Program-made: the position numbers and the translations under genes
Notes under the pieces: model-generated
The model's database searches: none
What the model saw: the letters and a program-made list of their open reading frames with translations, nothing else
What the model was told of the DNA's origin: nothing
Part shown: positions 1 through 5,610 of the stretch, one piece after another
Position numbering within the stretch: position 1 is the stretch's first letter
Layout: each line of letters starts with the position of its first letter
Assembly: GCA_023246135.1 (NCBI GenBank)
Contig: JAHFJB010000017.1
Location: 1-6,949, forward strand
Direction of reading: 5' to 3'
Origin: Candidatus Parcubacteria bacterium
GTDB taxonomy: Bacteria; Patescibacteriota; Patescibacteriia; UBA1558; GWA2-36-10
DNA length: 6,949 nt

Positions 1-890
1 TAGATGCCAGTAAGCATATGCAAGAGGGCTCTATCATTGGGTAGCATCTTTTTGACAATGCCCAGATCCTTTTTGGGATACTTGCGATCTTCACGACTAA
101 TAACAATCACTAAGTCACCCAGTTCTATGTATTCTTTTTTATCTTTTATAGAGTAGCGGTCAAGAAAAATGATGCGGCCCAGCTCATCAAAGCCAGTGGA
201 ACTGTTGAGGATATGTTGAGCTTGTTTGCTTAAAGGGATATTGGCTTCTTGGAGTTTTTTGACTTCTTCGGAAACGATTTCTTTACCGCGCTCCAGTCTA
301 ATTTTTTTGCGCTGTTCGCGATAGAGGATATAGTGTTTGGCTGTCTTAGCCCAGTTGGATTGGATGAGAATGATTTCAATGATATCTTGAATCTGCTCAA
401 CTGTCGGCACTAAGTGTTGATTGAATTTGTGTTCAAGGATAGCGGTGACCACATCAGCCAGACGCTTAGCTTCAATTTCATCAAATTCTTCGGAAGCTTG
501 GCCAGCTTTGAAAACGGCACTAAAAATTTTTTCTTGGGAAAAGGGCATGATACTGCCATCGCGCTTTTTGATTTGTTTTATTTGAGGAAATATTTTTTGC
601 TGGTGATTTATTTTTTTACCCCTCATCTTGGAGTAGATTTTGGCTACTTCGGACAAATTATTATCCAAGAGAACTATATTTACAGCACTCCTGATATCAT
701 CAGTGGTGATATTATCTCGGTCAGCGTAATTAGTCTCCAAATATTCAGAAACTTGGCGGCTAAATTTGTCGGCCAAAGGATTATCTTTGAGGCCGGCACT
801 GACTATGGCTTGGCTAATGGAATTTTGGAGTTTGTCTTGGTCAAAGGCTTCGGCTCGACCATCCCGCTTGATGATTTTTTTGCTTAGCAT
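1..890 (-). CDS. Ribonucleotide reductase large subunit, N-terminal part with two ATP-cone domains (3' truncated by window)
   Basis: The minus frame is open from ATG at 890 to the window edge, giving 296 residues without a stop. Two ATP-cone domains are visible. The first covers about residues 3-92 and opens with KKIIKRDGRAEAFD. The second covers about 104-194, opens with KQIKKRDGSIMPFSQEKI and closes with AKTAKHYILYREQR. ATP cones bind ATP/dATP and set the overall activity of ribonucleotide reductases, which make deoxynucleotides in the cytoplasm. After a charged helix (about 195-228) comes FDELGRIIFLDRYSIKD and a small beta-rich segment (about 255-295, with LGDLVIVI). I recall a similar segment in CPR reductases just before the catalytic barrel. 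The catalytic Cys/Gly-radical or cobalamin domain lies outside, so the class (I, II or III) cannot be decided. ATG 890 is chosen because the first cone begins immediately after it; there is no Shine-Dalgarno. NrdR is unlikely because there is no N-terminal zinc ribbon and there are two cones. Confidence 0.88.
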   Translation of the reverse strand, partial: MLSKKIIKRDGRAEAFDQDKLQNSISQAIVSAGLKDNPLADKFSRQVSEYLETNYADRDNITTDDIRSAVNIVLLDNNLSEVAKIYSKMRGKKINHQQKIFPQIKQIKKRDGSIMPFSQEKIFSAVFKAGQASEEFDEIEAKRLADVVTAILEHKFNQHLVPTVEQIQDIIEIILIQSNWAKTAKHYILYREQRKKIRLERGKEIVSEEVKKLQEANIPLSKQAQHILNSSTGFDELGRIIFLDRYSIKDKKEYIELGDLVIVISREDRKYPKKDLGIVKKMLPNDRALLHMLTGI

Positions 891-965
891 GGGGGTATAT
901 TTAAATATTTTTTTATTTTGCAAGGCCACAAAAAAAGACAAAGATTTTGCTGGCGATTAGTTTTT

Positions 966-1014
966 TTACTATATCTTGTGTCTGGATAGTATTATATCAC
1001 ACAAGATGTAGGTT
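966..1014. promoter_or_regulatory. Pair of NrdR-box-like operators flanking the -10 of the reductase promoter
   Basis: Two 16-bp sites lie in opposite orientation and share ACACAAGATRTAG. Site 1 is 966-981 (minus strand ACACAAGATATAGTAA) and site 2 is 999-1014 (plus strand ACACAAGATGTAGGTT). Against the NrdR-box consensus as I remember it (acaCwAtATaTwGtgt), they match at 13 and 12 of 16 positions by hand count. Site 2 sits between the -35 and -10, and site 1 covers the predicted start of transcription, with the -10 in the 17-bp gap between them. NrdR is the ATP-cone repressor of bacterial reductase genes and usually binds paired boxes about 15-16 bp apart. The gene downstream being a reductase supports the reading. 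A different dyad-binding repressor is the alternative. Confidence 0.65.
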
Positions 1015-1020
1015 TGCCAA
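991..1020 (-). promoter_or_regulatory. Sigma70-type promoter of the ribonucleotide reductase gene
   Basis: Read on the minus strand, TTGGCA (1020-1015, five of six to the -35 consensus) is followed by an 18-nt spacer and a perfect TATAAT (996-991). Transcription should start near 984, giving a leader of about 94 nt before the ATG at 890. The leader is A/T-rich and I see no riboswitch-like folding in it. The strong match and the position upstream of the reductase make this the likely main promoter. Confidence 0.75.
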
Positions 1021-1097
1021 ATTCTTGTCTTTTTTGTTTTTATTTTGGGTTTTTCTATTATAAATCCTTTTTTTAAAAAAGTCCAACTGAGAGAAGC

Positions 1098-1126
1098 TTG
1101 GCATAAAGCCAGCTTTTTGGTATAGT
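1098..1126 (+). promoter_or_regulatory. Sigma70-type promoter of the 72-residue orphan gene
   Basis: TTGGCA (1098-1103) is followed by a 17-nt spacer and TATAGT (1121-1126), each one base off consensus. Transcription should begin near 1133, only about 11 nt before the ATG at 1144, so the leader is too short for a normal Shine-Dalgarno and none is seen. A T7A6 tract (1068-1080) lies where an UP element would. The -10 is embedded in a perfect dyad, GTATAG-TGT-CTATAC (1120-1134), which could be an operator. Confidence 0.65.
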
Positions 1127-1143
1127 GTCTATACTCAAAAGAT

Positions 1144-1362
1144 ATGGTACAAATATTTAAAAAACAGAATAAAGATCGCAAATTTATGCCCCAAAATAGG
1201 CCAACACCACCGGCTAGCCGTCAGCCAGTTGATGAACGGGATTTGGTTGACCCAGTGGGCTATGTAGGGGGTTTGGATTTGGTCAAATATCCGGTCCTGC
1301 CTCAGGAAAAGACAGTTAAAGAAGAGGTAGAAGTAGAAAACCCTTTAAATAAGCGAAGATAA
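1144..1362 (+). CDS. Small hypothetical protein, 72 residues, proline-rich and charged
   Basis: I do not recognise this protein. It starts with a basic stretch (MVQIFKKQNKDRKF), continues with a Pro/Arg-rich segment (residues 15-28), a central block with DLVDPVGYVGGLDLVKYPVL (about 34-53), and an acidic-then-basic tail ending NKRR. It has no membrane segment, no cysteine and no signal peptide, and is probably largely disordered, perhaps with a short binding motif in the DPVGYVGG region. It is considered real because it sits exactly between a good promoter (1098-1126) and a hairpin terminator (1366-1403), with nothing on the other strand to explain its frame. ATG 1144 fits the predicted start of transcription. 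ATG 1186, which begins at MPQNRP, is an alternative start that would give 58 residues. No Shine-Dalgarno precedes either. Confidence 0.6.
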   Translation: MVQIFKKQNKDRKFMPQNRPTPPASRQPVDERDLVDPVGYVGGLDLVKYPVLPQEKTVKEEVEVENPLNKRR

Positions 1363-1365
1363 TAT

Positions 1366-1403
1366 AAAAACCATCCTCGGGAAGAGTCTAGGGGGTGGTT
1401 TTT
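1366..1403. terminator. Bidirectional intrinsic terminator between convergent genes
   Basis: The left arm AAAAACCATCCTC (1366-1378) pairs with the right arm GGGGGTGGTTTTT (1391-1403) through 13 positions, including two G-U wobbles on the plus transcript, around a 12-nt loop. The arms supply a T-run on both strands. It lies 3 nt after the stop of the 72-residue gene and 4 nt after the stop of the beta-CASP nuclease gene, so it probably ends both transcripts. Confidence 0.85.
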
Positions 1404-1407
1404 TAGT

Positions 1408-2766
1408 TTAGTTTAATTCAATTGTTTGAGCGGGTATTAGAGCCCTAGCCTCTAGACCTAATTTTTCTTTTATAGTTTGGCTAAACTTAGGCAAAACTGT
1501 TTTGTCACCATGGACTAGGATTATTTGGGGCTGATTTTGGAAGTGTCCTAACCAAGTGAGGAGAGCTGGCAAATCAGCGTGAGCAGAAAAGCCATCAATT
1601 TGATCTACGCTAGCCTTAATGGCCACCTTTTTGCCATAGTAATCAAAGTCAAAAGCGCCATTGAGCAGTTTTGCACCCAAAGTGCCGGGCACTTGATAGC
1701 CCATAAACATTATTTGATTCTTGGGATCAGGTGCCGTGTGCGCCAAGTGGTGAATGATACGGCCACCTTCCATCATGCCTGAGCCAGATAAGATGACTTT
1801 GGGTGGGCGAACAGCATTTATCAGCTTGGATTCTTCAACGCGGCTAGTAATCTTCAAATGAGGGAATTTGAAAATATCTTTATCAACCCTGAGGGTATCT
1901 TGAGCCGCTGGGTTGAGATAGTCTATATATTTTTCATAAATCTCAGTAGCCTTGTCAGCCATGGGGCTGTCTAGAAATACTGGCGCACTGAAATCAAGAT
2001 GAGTTTCATAGAAATCATTGAGGACTTTGAGTATATCTTGGGTTCTTTCAATGGCAAAGATAGCGATAAGCAAGGTGGCATGATTAAGAGTAGCCTTTTG
2101 CACAGCAGAAATAAGTTTTTGGTTGCGGTCGCGGCTATTCTCATGAGCCCTGTCGCCATAGGTGCTCTCGGTGATAACATAGTCAGCTTGAGTCAGATAG
2201 TCCACGTCTTTGACCAGAGGCATATTAATAGCGCCAAGGTCTCCGGTAAAGATTATGGTCTTAGCGCCAACTCTTATCTCCACTAGAGCTGAACCTAAGA
2301 TGTGGCCAGAATTGTGAAAAGTAAAACTTAAATTATTGCCTAGGCTTTGTTGCTTATAATATTCAGTTGGTCGCCAATTTTGATAAAGTTTTTTAAGATC
2401 AACACTGGTATAGAGTAGGCCCAATTTTAAGTGGCTAGTTTTTTCTTGAATAATTTTAAAATTATCTTCTAGGACTACGTCAGCTAGATCAATGGTGGGG
2501 GAAGTGGCATAGACTGGGCCCTTGTAACCTTGGCCAAAGAGGCGAGGCAGGCGTCCGCAGTGGTCCAAATGGGCGTGAGTCAGTATTACAGCGTCAATGT
2601 CTTTGGGGTTAAAGCCAAAGTCTTGCCAATTTTTTTTGTAGTTTTCCTCACCGCCTTGAAACAAGCCGCAGTCAACTAGCAATTTGAAGCTGCCGACTTC
2701 CAGTAAGTGGCAAGAGCCAGTGACTTCACCGGCGGCACCGTAAGATGTTAAATTTATTTTTGGCAT
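1408..2766 (-). CDS. Metallo-beta-lactamase/beta-CASP RNA-processing nuclease (YSH1/CPSF73-like)
   Basis: This 452-residue protein is a full-length member of the beta-CASP metallo-beta-lactamase family, zinc-dependent cytoplasmic nucleases that process or degrade RNA. The metal-site motifs are all present: THAHLDHCG (H64, H66, D68, H69), SGHILGS (H155), FTGDLG (D176), the beta-CASP acidic motif TESTYGDR (E200), GFSAHAD (H396) and LVHGDK (H419). The inserted beta-CASP domain runs from about residue 205 to 370 and includes FAIERTQDIL (237-246) and SGSGMMEGGR (327-336). A C-terminal RMMBL segment follows (about 376-435). Length and motif order are typical, so it should be active. Whether it acts as an endo- or 5'-exonuclease cannot be told from sequence. 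It lies 1 nt after the CYTH gene (stop TAA, one T, then ATG) with no Shine-Dalgarno, suggesting translational coupling. DNA-repair beta-CASP enzymes are a less likely alternative. Confidence 0.93.
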   Translation of the reverse strand: MPKINLTSYGAAGEVTGSCHLLEVGSFKLLVDCGLFQGGEENYKKNWQDFGFNPKDIDAVILTHAHLDHCGRLPRLFGQGYKGPVYATSPTIDLADVVLEDNFKIIQEKTSHLKLGLLYTSVDLKKLYQNWRPTEYYKQQSLGNNLSFTFHNSGHILGSALVEIRVGAKTIIFTGDLGAINMPLVKDVDYLTQADYVITESTYGDRAHENSRDRNQKLISAVQKATLNHATLLIAIFAIERTQDILKVLNDFYETHLDFSAPVFLDSPMADKATEIYEKYIDYLNPAAQDTLRVDKDIFKFPHLKITSRVEESKLINAVRPPKVILSGSGMMEGGRIIHHLAHTAPDPKNQIMFMGYQVPGTLGAKLLNGAFDFDYYGKKVAIKASVDQIDGFSAHADLPALLTWLGHFQNQPQIILVHGDKTVLPKFSQTIKEKLGLEARALIPAQTIELN

Positions 2767-2767
2767 A

Positions 2768-3349
2768 TTATTTTTTCAAAAAAGGATTGCGCATATTGAA
2801 GACAATACGTGGAGTATGGTAGTCAATGCGTCTCAAAGGTATTTTATACTTTTTGGCATAGATTCTATCAGCACTACCAAAGAGGGCTGTTTTATAATCT
2901 AGACCCAAGAGTTGGCAAACTTTTTTTACTTTGCTTTCGGAGTGAGCCTCAATCTCTAGGTATGGATTTAAAAAGGGCCAGTGGTCAATGGTGATTTCCG
3001 TGTTATTTATTTTCCATAATTCGCGCCAATTTTCTTGGTAAGCTCTTTGTTTACAACCTATATACAGTAAAAGTTGTCTGGCCAAATCCAGGTCATTGAT
3101 GTGTAGACAAATTTCTTTTTGATCGGTCATTCTTTTGCCACCAACTACTTTGAGGCTCAGAGTGATTTTTCCTTTCTCTTGGCGTAAGCGTAGCCAAGAG
3201 CCCCGCTTGTCTTTTGGTAAATCAAAATTATATCTTTTTTGCAGAAAGGGAGCATATATTTTTTTGGCGCCAATTTTTTTTAGCTGTCGCCTGATTTTTG
3301 GCACATCAATGTCCAAAAAAGTGGCTTCGTATTCTATGGGTAAAGACAT
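2768..3349 (-). CDS. CYTH-domain protein (class IV adenylate cyclase / triphosphate tunnel enzyme family)
   Basis: This 193-residue protein has the CYTH (triphosphate tunnel metalloenzyme) layout. It shows an N-terminal ExE strand (IEYEATF, E6 and E8), then QKR (37-39), SWLRLR (R54, R56), ITLSLK (K67), KEI (E79), RELW (R109), ITIDHWPF (D122) and YLEIE (E132, E134). These line the tunnel that binds a triphosphate and divalent metals. Family members hydrolyse tripolyphosphate or thiamine triphosphate, or make cAMP, and the actual substrate cannot be assigned here. The usual ExExK signature has Thr (T10) in place of Lys. The C-terminal extension (about 155-193, with ALFGSADRIYAKKY and ending NPFLKK) resembles CPR homologues often annotated class IV adenylate cyclase. 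It is the first gene of an operon with the beta-CASP nuclease, and its transcript is predicted to be leaderless. Confidence 0.85.
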   Translation of the reverse strand: MSLPIEYEATFLDIDVPKIRRQLKKIGAKKIYAPFLQKRYNFDLPKDKRGSWLRLRQEKGKITLSLKVVGGKRMTDQKEICLHINDLDLARQLLLYIGCKQRAYQENWRELWKINNTEITIDHWPFLNPYLEIEAHSESKVKKVCQLLGLDYKTALFGSADRIYAKKYKIPLRRIDYHTPRIVFNMRNPFLKK

Positions 3350-3357
3350 ATAATTGA

Positions 3358-3366
3358 ATTATACCA
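3358..3366 (-). promoter_or_regulatory. Extended -10 promoter of the CYTH/beta-CASP operon
   Basis: On the minus strand TGG-TATAAT (3366-3358) is a perfect -10 with an upstream TGn extension. Only a weak -35 (CTATCA-like, around 3382-3387) is seen, as is common for extended -10 promoters. The predicted start of transcription, about 3351, is within 1-3 nt of the ATG at 3349, so the mRNA would be leaderless. Confidence 0.6.
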
Positions 3367-3410
3367 TTTTTTATGGCCTTATGATAGAATTTATTTGTTA
3401 TTATAAAAAT

Positions 3411-5177
3411 ATGAAAAAAACCATTTTATTTTTGTTTAGTTTAGCAGGAGGATTACTCTTAGCTCAGGGTGTTTGGGCTCAAGAAAAGATTGATAACTAT
3501 GGAGTTGATATCAAGATGAATATTGACAGTAGTATCAACATCACTGAGCGCATTGATTATAATTTTGGGGATTTGCAAAGGCATGGTATTTATCGGGACA
3601 TTCCTTATATTTATCAAGACGGACTTTTTACCCGCCACACCGATATTAGTCAGGTGTCGGTAGTGGATGAGACTGGTCACAGCTATGGTTTCTCGGTATC
3701 CAATAGTGGCAATGATAAGCGCATCAAAATAGGCGATGCCAATGCCTATGTGACCGGTCTGAAGACTTATGTTATCAGTTATAAAGTGGTGCATCCTTAT
3801 ATTTTTCAAAAAGATTATGATCAGTTGTATTGGGATGTTGTAGGCGGAGCTTGGACTGTGCCTATTATAAGTAGTGTAGCTACAGTTTGGCTGCCACAGG
3901 CGATAGATTATAATAATGTTCAGGCAAAGTGTTATACGGGCAGTTTTGGTAGTGATACGGAGTGTAGCGGTATGAGATATTTATTCGAAAATGATAATAG
4001 TGTCAAACTTAGCGGTTTGATTTTTCAGCAAAATCAAATAAGCCCTGAAGGTATACTCACGGTTTTGGTTAGCCTGCCCAAGGGTATTATCATTGAGCCC
4101 AGCTCGGGGCAGAAGGTTGCCAATTTTTTGAAAGAAAACGCTATACTTTTTTTACCAATAATCTCTTTATTAGTCATGTTTATACTTTGGTATAAACGCG
4201 GCCGTGATCCAAAGGGTCGAGGCAATATCATTGTCCAATATGACGTGCCCGACAACTTGAGTCCAGCTGAGGTCGGTTCTATTGTTGATGAAAACGTGCA
4301 TAGCCAAGATATTTCAGCTGAGATTGTCTATTTGGCTATACAGGGATATCTAAAGATTACTAGGATTGAGAAATCCGGCATATTGAAAAAATCCGCTGAC
4401 TACTTATTAGAAAAATTAAAAGATGAAGATAATTCACTGCCTGATTATGAGCAGGAAATTCTGGCAAATCTGTTTCATAAGGCTTCTAGCCAGGAAAAAT
4501 TAAAAGATTATCAGCTAGAAGCCAAAGCCAAGGTGGCGGTTTTACTGTCGGATTTAGACGAGGCTTATCAGTGGCGCAAAATTGTTGATGAAAAGATATA
4601 CGAATCTGTTTCCGCCAAAGGTTATTTTGTAAAAAATCCCAAACAGGCTAGGGCTAAATATACTGTCTTGTTATTTGTCGCCCTTGGTGTGTTAGTTTCT
4701 GTTTTACAAGGCATTTCGGGAAATAATTTTAATGGGTTCGCCCTTTATATTTCTATCATAGTTAGCATGGGTATTATTGCTGTGTTTGGCTGGCATATGC
4801 CTCGCCGCACAGCAAAGGGCGTGCTGACCAAGGAATATATTTTAGGGCTTAAAGAATATTTGAGTGTCGCCGAAAAAGATAGGTTAGAATTTCATAATGC
4901 GCCTGAGAAGAACCCTCAGCACTTTGAGGCTCTTCTACCTTATGCCATGGTTCTGGGAGTAGAAAAACAGTGGGCCAAGCAATTTGAAGGGATTTATCAA
5001 GGCAACCCAAATTGGTGCGTTGGGTTTTATGCCGGTAATTTTATGGCTTCGGATTTTACTAATAGTCTAAATAGTTTTGGCGCTCAAGCTAAGTCTAGTT
5101 TTTCACCGCCCACATCTAGTGGAGCAGGTGGTTTTGCCGGAGGCGGTGGAGGCGGTGGAGGCGGTGGCAGTTGGTAG
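3411..5177 (+). CDS. DUF2207 membrane protein with signal peptide and poly-glycine C-terminus
   Basis: From ATG 3411 the product is 588 residues. A signal peptide (MKKTILFLFSLAGG..., cleavage likely after GVWA, residue 23) leads an extracytoplasmic beta-rich DUF2207 domain (about 24-238). That domain includes the family-typical HGIYRDIPYIY and LYWDVVGGAW segments and two cysteines (174, 185) that could form a disulfide. A transmembrane helix (about 244-261) ends in WYKRGRDP. A cytoplasmic region (262-417) opens with the conserved QYDVPDNLSPAEVG. Two further helices (about 418-432 and 442-462) follow, then a C-terminal domain ending in Ser/Gly-rich sequence and a run of ten glycines before SW. 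The function of the family is unknown. ATG 3411 is preferred over the in-frame TTG at 3354 because the signal peptide begins exactly there and 3354 lies on the divergent promoter. No Shine-Dalgarno is seen. Candidate -10s at 3380 (TATGAT) and 3385 (TAGAAT) lack a good -35. No plus-strand terminator is visible after it. Confidence 0.9.
   Translation: MKKTILFLFSLAGGLLLAQGVWAQEKIDNYGVDIKMNIDSSINITERIDYNFGDLQRHGIYRDIPYIYQDGLFTRHTDISQVSVVDETGHSYGFSVSNSGNDKRIKIGDANAYVTGLKTYVISYKVVHPYIFQKDYDQLYWDVVGGAWTVPIISSVATVWLPQAIDYNNVQAKCYTGSFGSDTECSGMRYLFENDNSVKLSGLIFQQNQISPEGILTVLVSLPKGIIIEPSSGQKVANFLKENAILFLPIISLLVMFILWYKRGRDPKGRGNIIVQYDVPDNLSPAEVGSIVDENVHSQDISAEIVYLAIQGYLKITRIEKSGILKKSADYLLEKLKDEDNSLPDYEQEILANLFHKASSQEKLKDYQLEAKAKVAVLLSDLDEAYQWRKIVDEKIYESVSAKGYFVKNPKQARAKYTVLLFVALGVLVSVLQGISGNNFNGFALYISIIVSMGIIAVFGWHMPRRTAKGVLTKEYILGLKEYLSVAEKDRLEFHNAPEKNPQHFEALLPYAMVLGVEKQWAKQFEGIYQGNPNWCVGFYAGNFMASDFTNSLNSFGAQAKSSFSPPTSSGAGGFAGGGGGGGGGGSW
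5139..5165 (+). repeat. Three tandem 9-bp units encoding poly-glycine
   Basis: GGAGGCGGT is repeated three times without a mismatch at the end of the DUF2207 gene, each unit encoding Gly-Gly-Gly; a further glycine codon follows before Ser-Trp-stop. Perfect short in-frame repeats of this kind can gain or lose units by slippage, which would change only tail length. Confidence 0.9.
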
Positions 5178-5189
5178 AGATTTTTAAAC

Positions 5190-5241
5190 AAAAAGAAGAG
5201 AGCCCGCCGTCGAACTCCTTCTCGGTTAGAGCAGGAGCTCT
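5190..5241 (-). terminator. Possible weak terminator of the 67-residue gene
   Basis: Downstream of the stop at 5255 the minus transcript could pair AGAGC-CC (5241-5234, with one bulged base) with GGGCTCT (5205-5199), followed by CTTCTTTTTG. The loop of 28 nt is long and the stem short. The position and the T-rich tail are suggestive only. Confidence 0.3.
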
Positions 5242-5254
5242 TAGGTTGAGCTCG

Positions 5255-5458
5255 TTATTGTCGCCCCACAGTGGCGACGATATCGGCGAACAGGACGATA
5301 ATGCCCAGCAGGGTTATGACGAGGATGATTTGCATCCCCTTAGACGGACGCAGGCTCTCCTTCCAGAACTTCCTAGTCGGCTTGATGATGTCCTGGTAGG
5401 CAGGAGTCTCATGCCAGTAGTTCCTGAGCCCCGTCTGGATTCGATTGATAAGGTACAT
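5255..5458 (-). CDS. Small single-pass membrane protein, 67 residues, compositionally foreign
   Basis: I do not recognise this family. The product has a basic, aromatic N-terminal half (residues 1-40; includes RNYWHETPAYQD and KPTRKFWKESLRPSKG) and one clear transmembrane helix (about 42-63, MQIILVITLLGIIVLFADIVAT), ending GRQ. The positive-inside rule predicts the N-terminus in the cytoplasm. It is considered real because it has TTGACA-N17-TATATA upstream, an AAGGAG Shine-Dalgarno 6 nt before the ATG, and a coherent protein; the opposite-strand frame reads as low-complexity filler. By hand count the gene is 108 of 204 bases GC, and 51 of 68 codons end in G or C. All four lysines are AAG, whereas neighbours favour AAA. 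This suggests recent acquisition from a higher-GC genome. A divergent SecE is conceivable from the layout (basic segment, then one helix with a late Asp), but the WP motif is missing. Confidence 0.65.
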   Translation of the reverse strand: MYLINRIQTGLRNYWHETPAYQDIIKPTRKFWKESLRPSKGMQIILVITLLGIIVLFADIVATVGRQ

Positions 5459-5464
5459 TAGCTG

Positions 5465-5470
5465 CTCCTT
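5465..5470 (-). promoter_or_regulatory. Shine-Dalgarno of the 67-residue gene
   Basis: AAGGAG on the minus strand, separated by 6 nt (CAGCTA) from the ATG at 5458. It is the only strong ribosome binding site in the window and fixes the start of this gene. Confidence 0.8.
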
Positions 5471-5494
5471 CTCGTTGTCTAGGTGAAGGTGTTT

Positions 5495-5510
5495 TGCGAG
5501 AATTTTCGCA
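5495..5510. repeat. 16-bp imperfect palindrome in the leader of the 67-residue gene
   Basis: TGCGAGAATTTTCGCA is a dyad with one mismatched pair (TGCGA-n-AATT-n-TCGCA). It falls just inside the predicted transcript, about +2 to +17, where it could be an operator blocking early elongation. On RNA it could instead form a short 5' hairpin that stabilises the message. Confidence 0.5.
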
Positions 5511-5518
5511 TCTATACA

Positions 5519-5547
5519 TATATACCATATTTATACTTTTTTGTCAA
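5519..5547 (-). promoter_or_regulatory. Promoter of the 67-residue gene
   Basis: On the minus strand a perfect TTGACA (5547-5542) is followed by a 17-nt spacer ending in TGG and then TATATA (5524-5519), four of six to the -10 consensus with a TGn extension. Predicted transcription start is about 5512, giving a leader of about 54 nt that contains the palindrome at 5495-5510 and the Shine-Dalgarno. Confidence 0.65.
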
Positions 5548-5564
5548 TGTCAGTTAGAGTAAAC

Positions 5565-5593
5565 AAAAAACCGTCCCTGCAATGCAGGGACGG
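5565..5593 (-). terminator. Intrinsic terminator of the peroxiredoxin gene
   Basis: A perfect 10-bp stem, CCGTCCCTGC (5571-5580) against GCAGGGACGG (5584-5593), has a 3-nt loop and on the minus strand is followed by TTTTTTG. It starts 17 nt after the stop of the peroxiredoxin gene and also insulates it from the promoter of the 67-residue gene. Confidence 0.92.
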
Positions 5594-5610
5594 AAAATTT
5601 AGTTTCTAAT

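Noticed and set aside
414..887. A 157-residue plus-strand open frame opposite the reductase gene
   Set aside because: It is the antisense shadow of the ATP-cone coding sequence, with no recognisable domain and no start signals.
1067..1081. T7A6 palindrome as an operator or hairpin
   Set aside because: It is a simple A/T tract in an A/T-rich spacer; at most it may act as an UP element for the promoter at 1098-1126.
969..1181. A 70-residue minus-strand open frame over the spacer
   Set aside because: It covers the reductase promoter and operators and the start of the plus-strand gene, and the translation is low-complexity without protein-like features.
3354..3390. Plus-strand promoter TTGAAT...TATGAT for the DUF2207 gene
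   Set aside because: The spacing would be 20 nt and the -35 is weak. Two alternative -10s exist, so no single promoter could be supported.
3354..3410. TTG at 3354 as the start of the DUF2207 protein
   Set aside because: It adds 19 residues ahead of a well-formed signal peptide and overlaps the -10 of the divergent operon; ATG 3411 is far more likely.
5260..5278. Hairpin GTCGCC/GGCGAC as a terminator
   Set aside because: It lies within the 67-residue coding sequence and has no T-run on either strand.
5255..5458. 67-residue protein as SecE
   Set aside because: The layout of a basic segment before one helix with a late Asp is reminiscent, but the conserved Trp-Pro motif is missing, the spacing is shorter, and the nusG-ribosomal protein context is absent.
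5171..5461. A 96-residue plus-strand open frame opposite the 67-residue gene
   Set aside because: It has no ribosome binding site or domain, and its acidic, proline-rich product looks like an antisense reading. The minus strand has the promoter, Shine-Dalgarno and a clear membrane helix.
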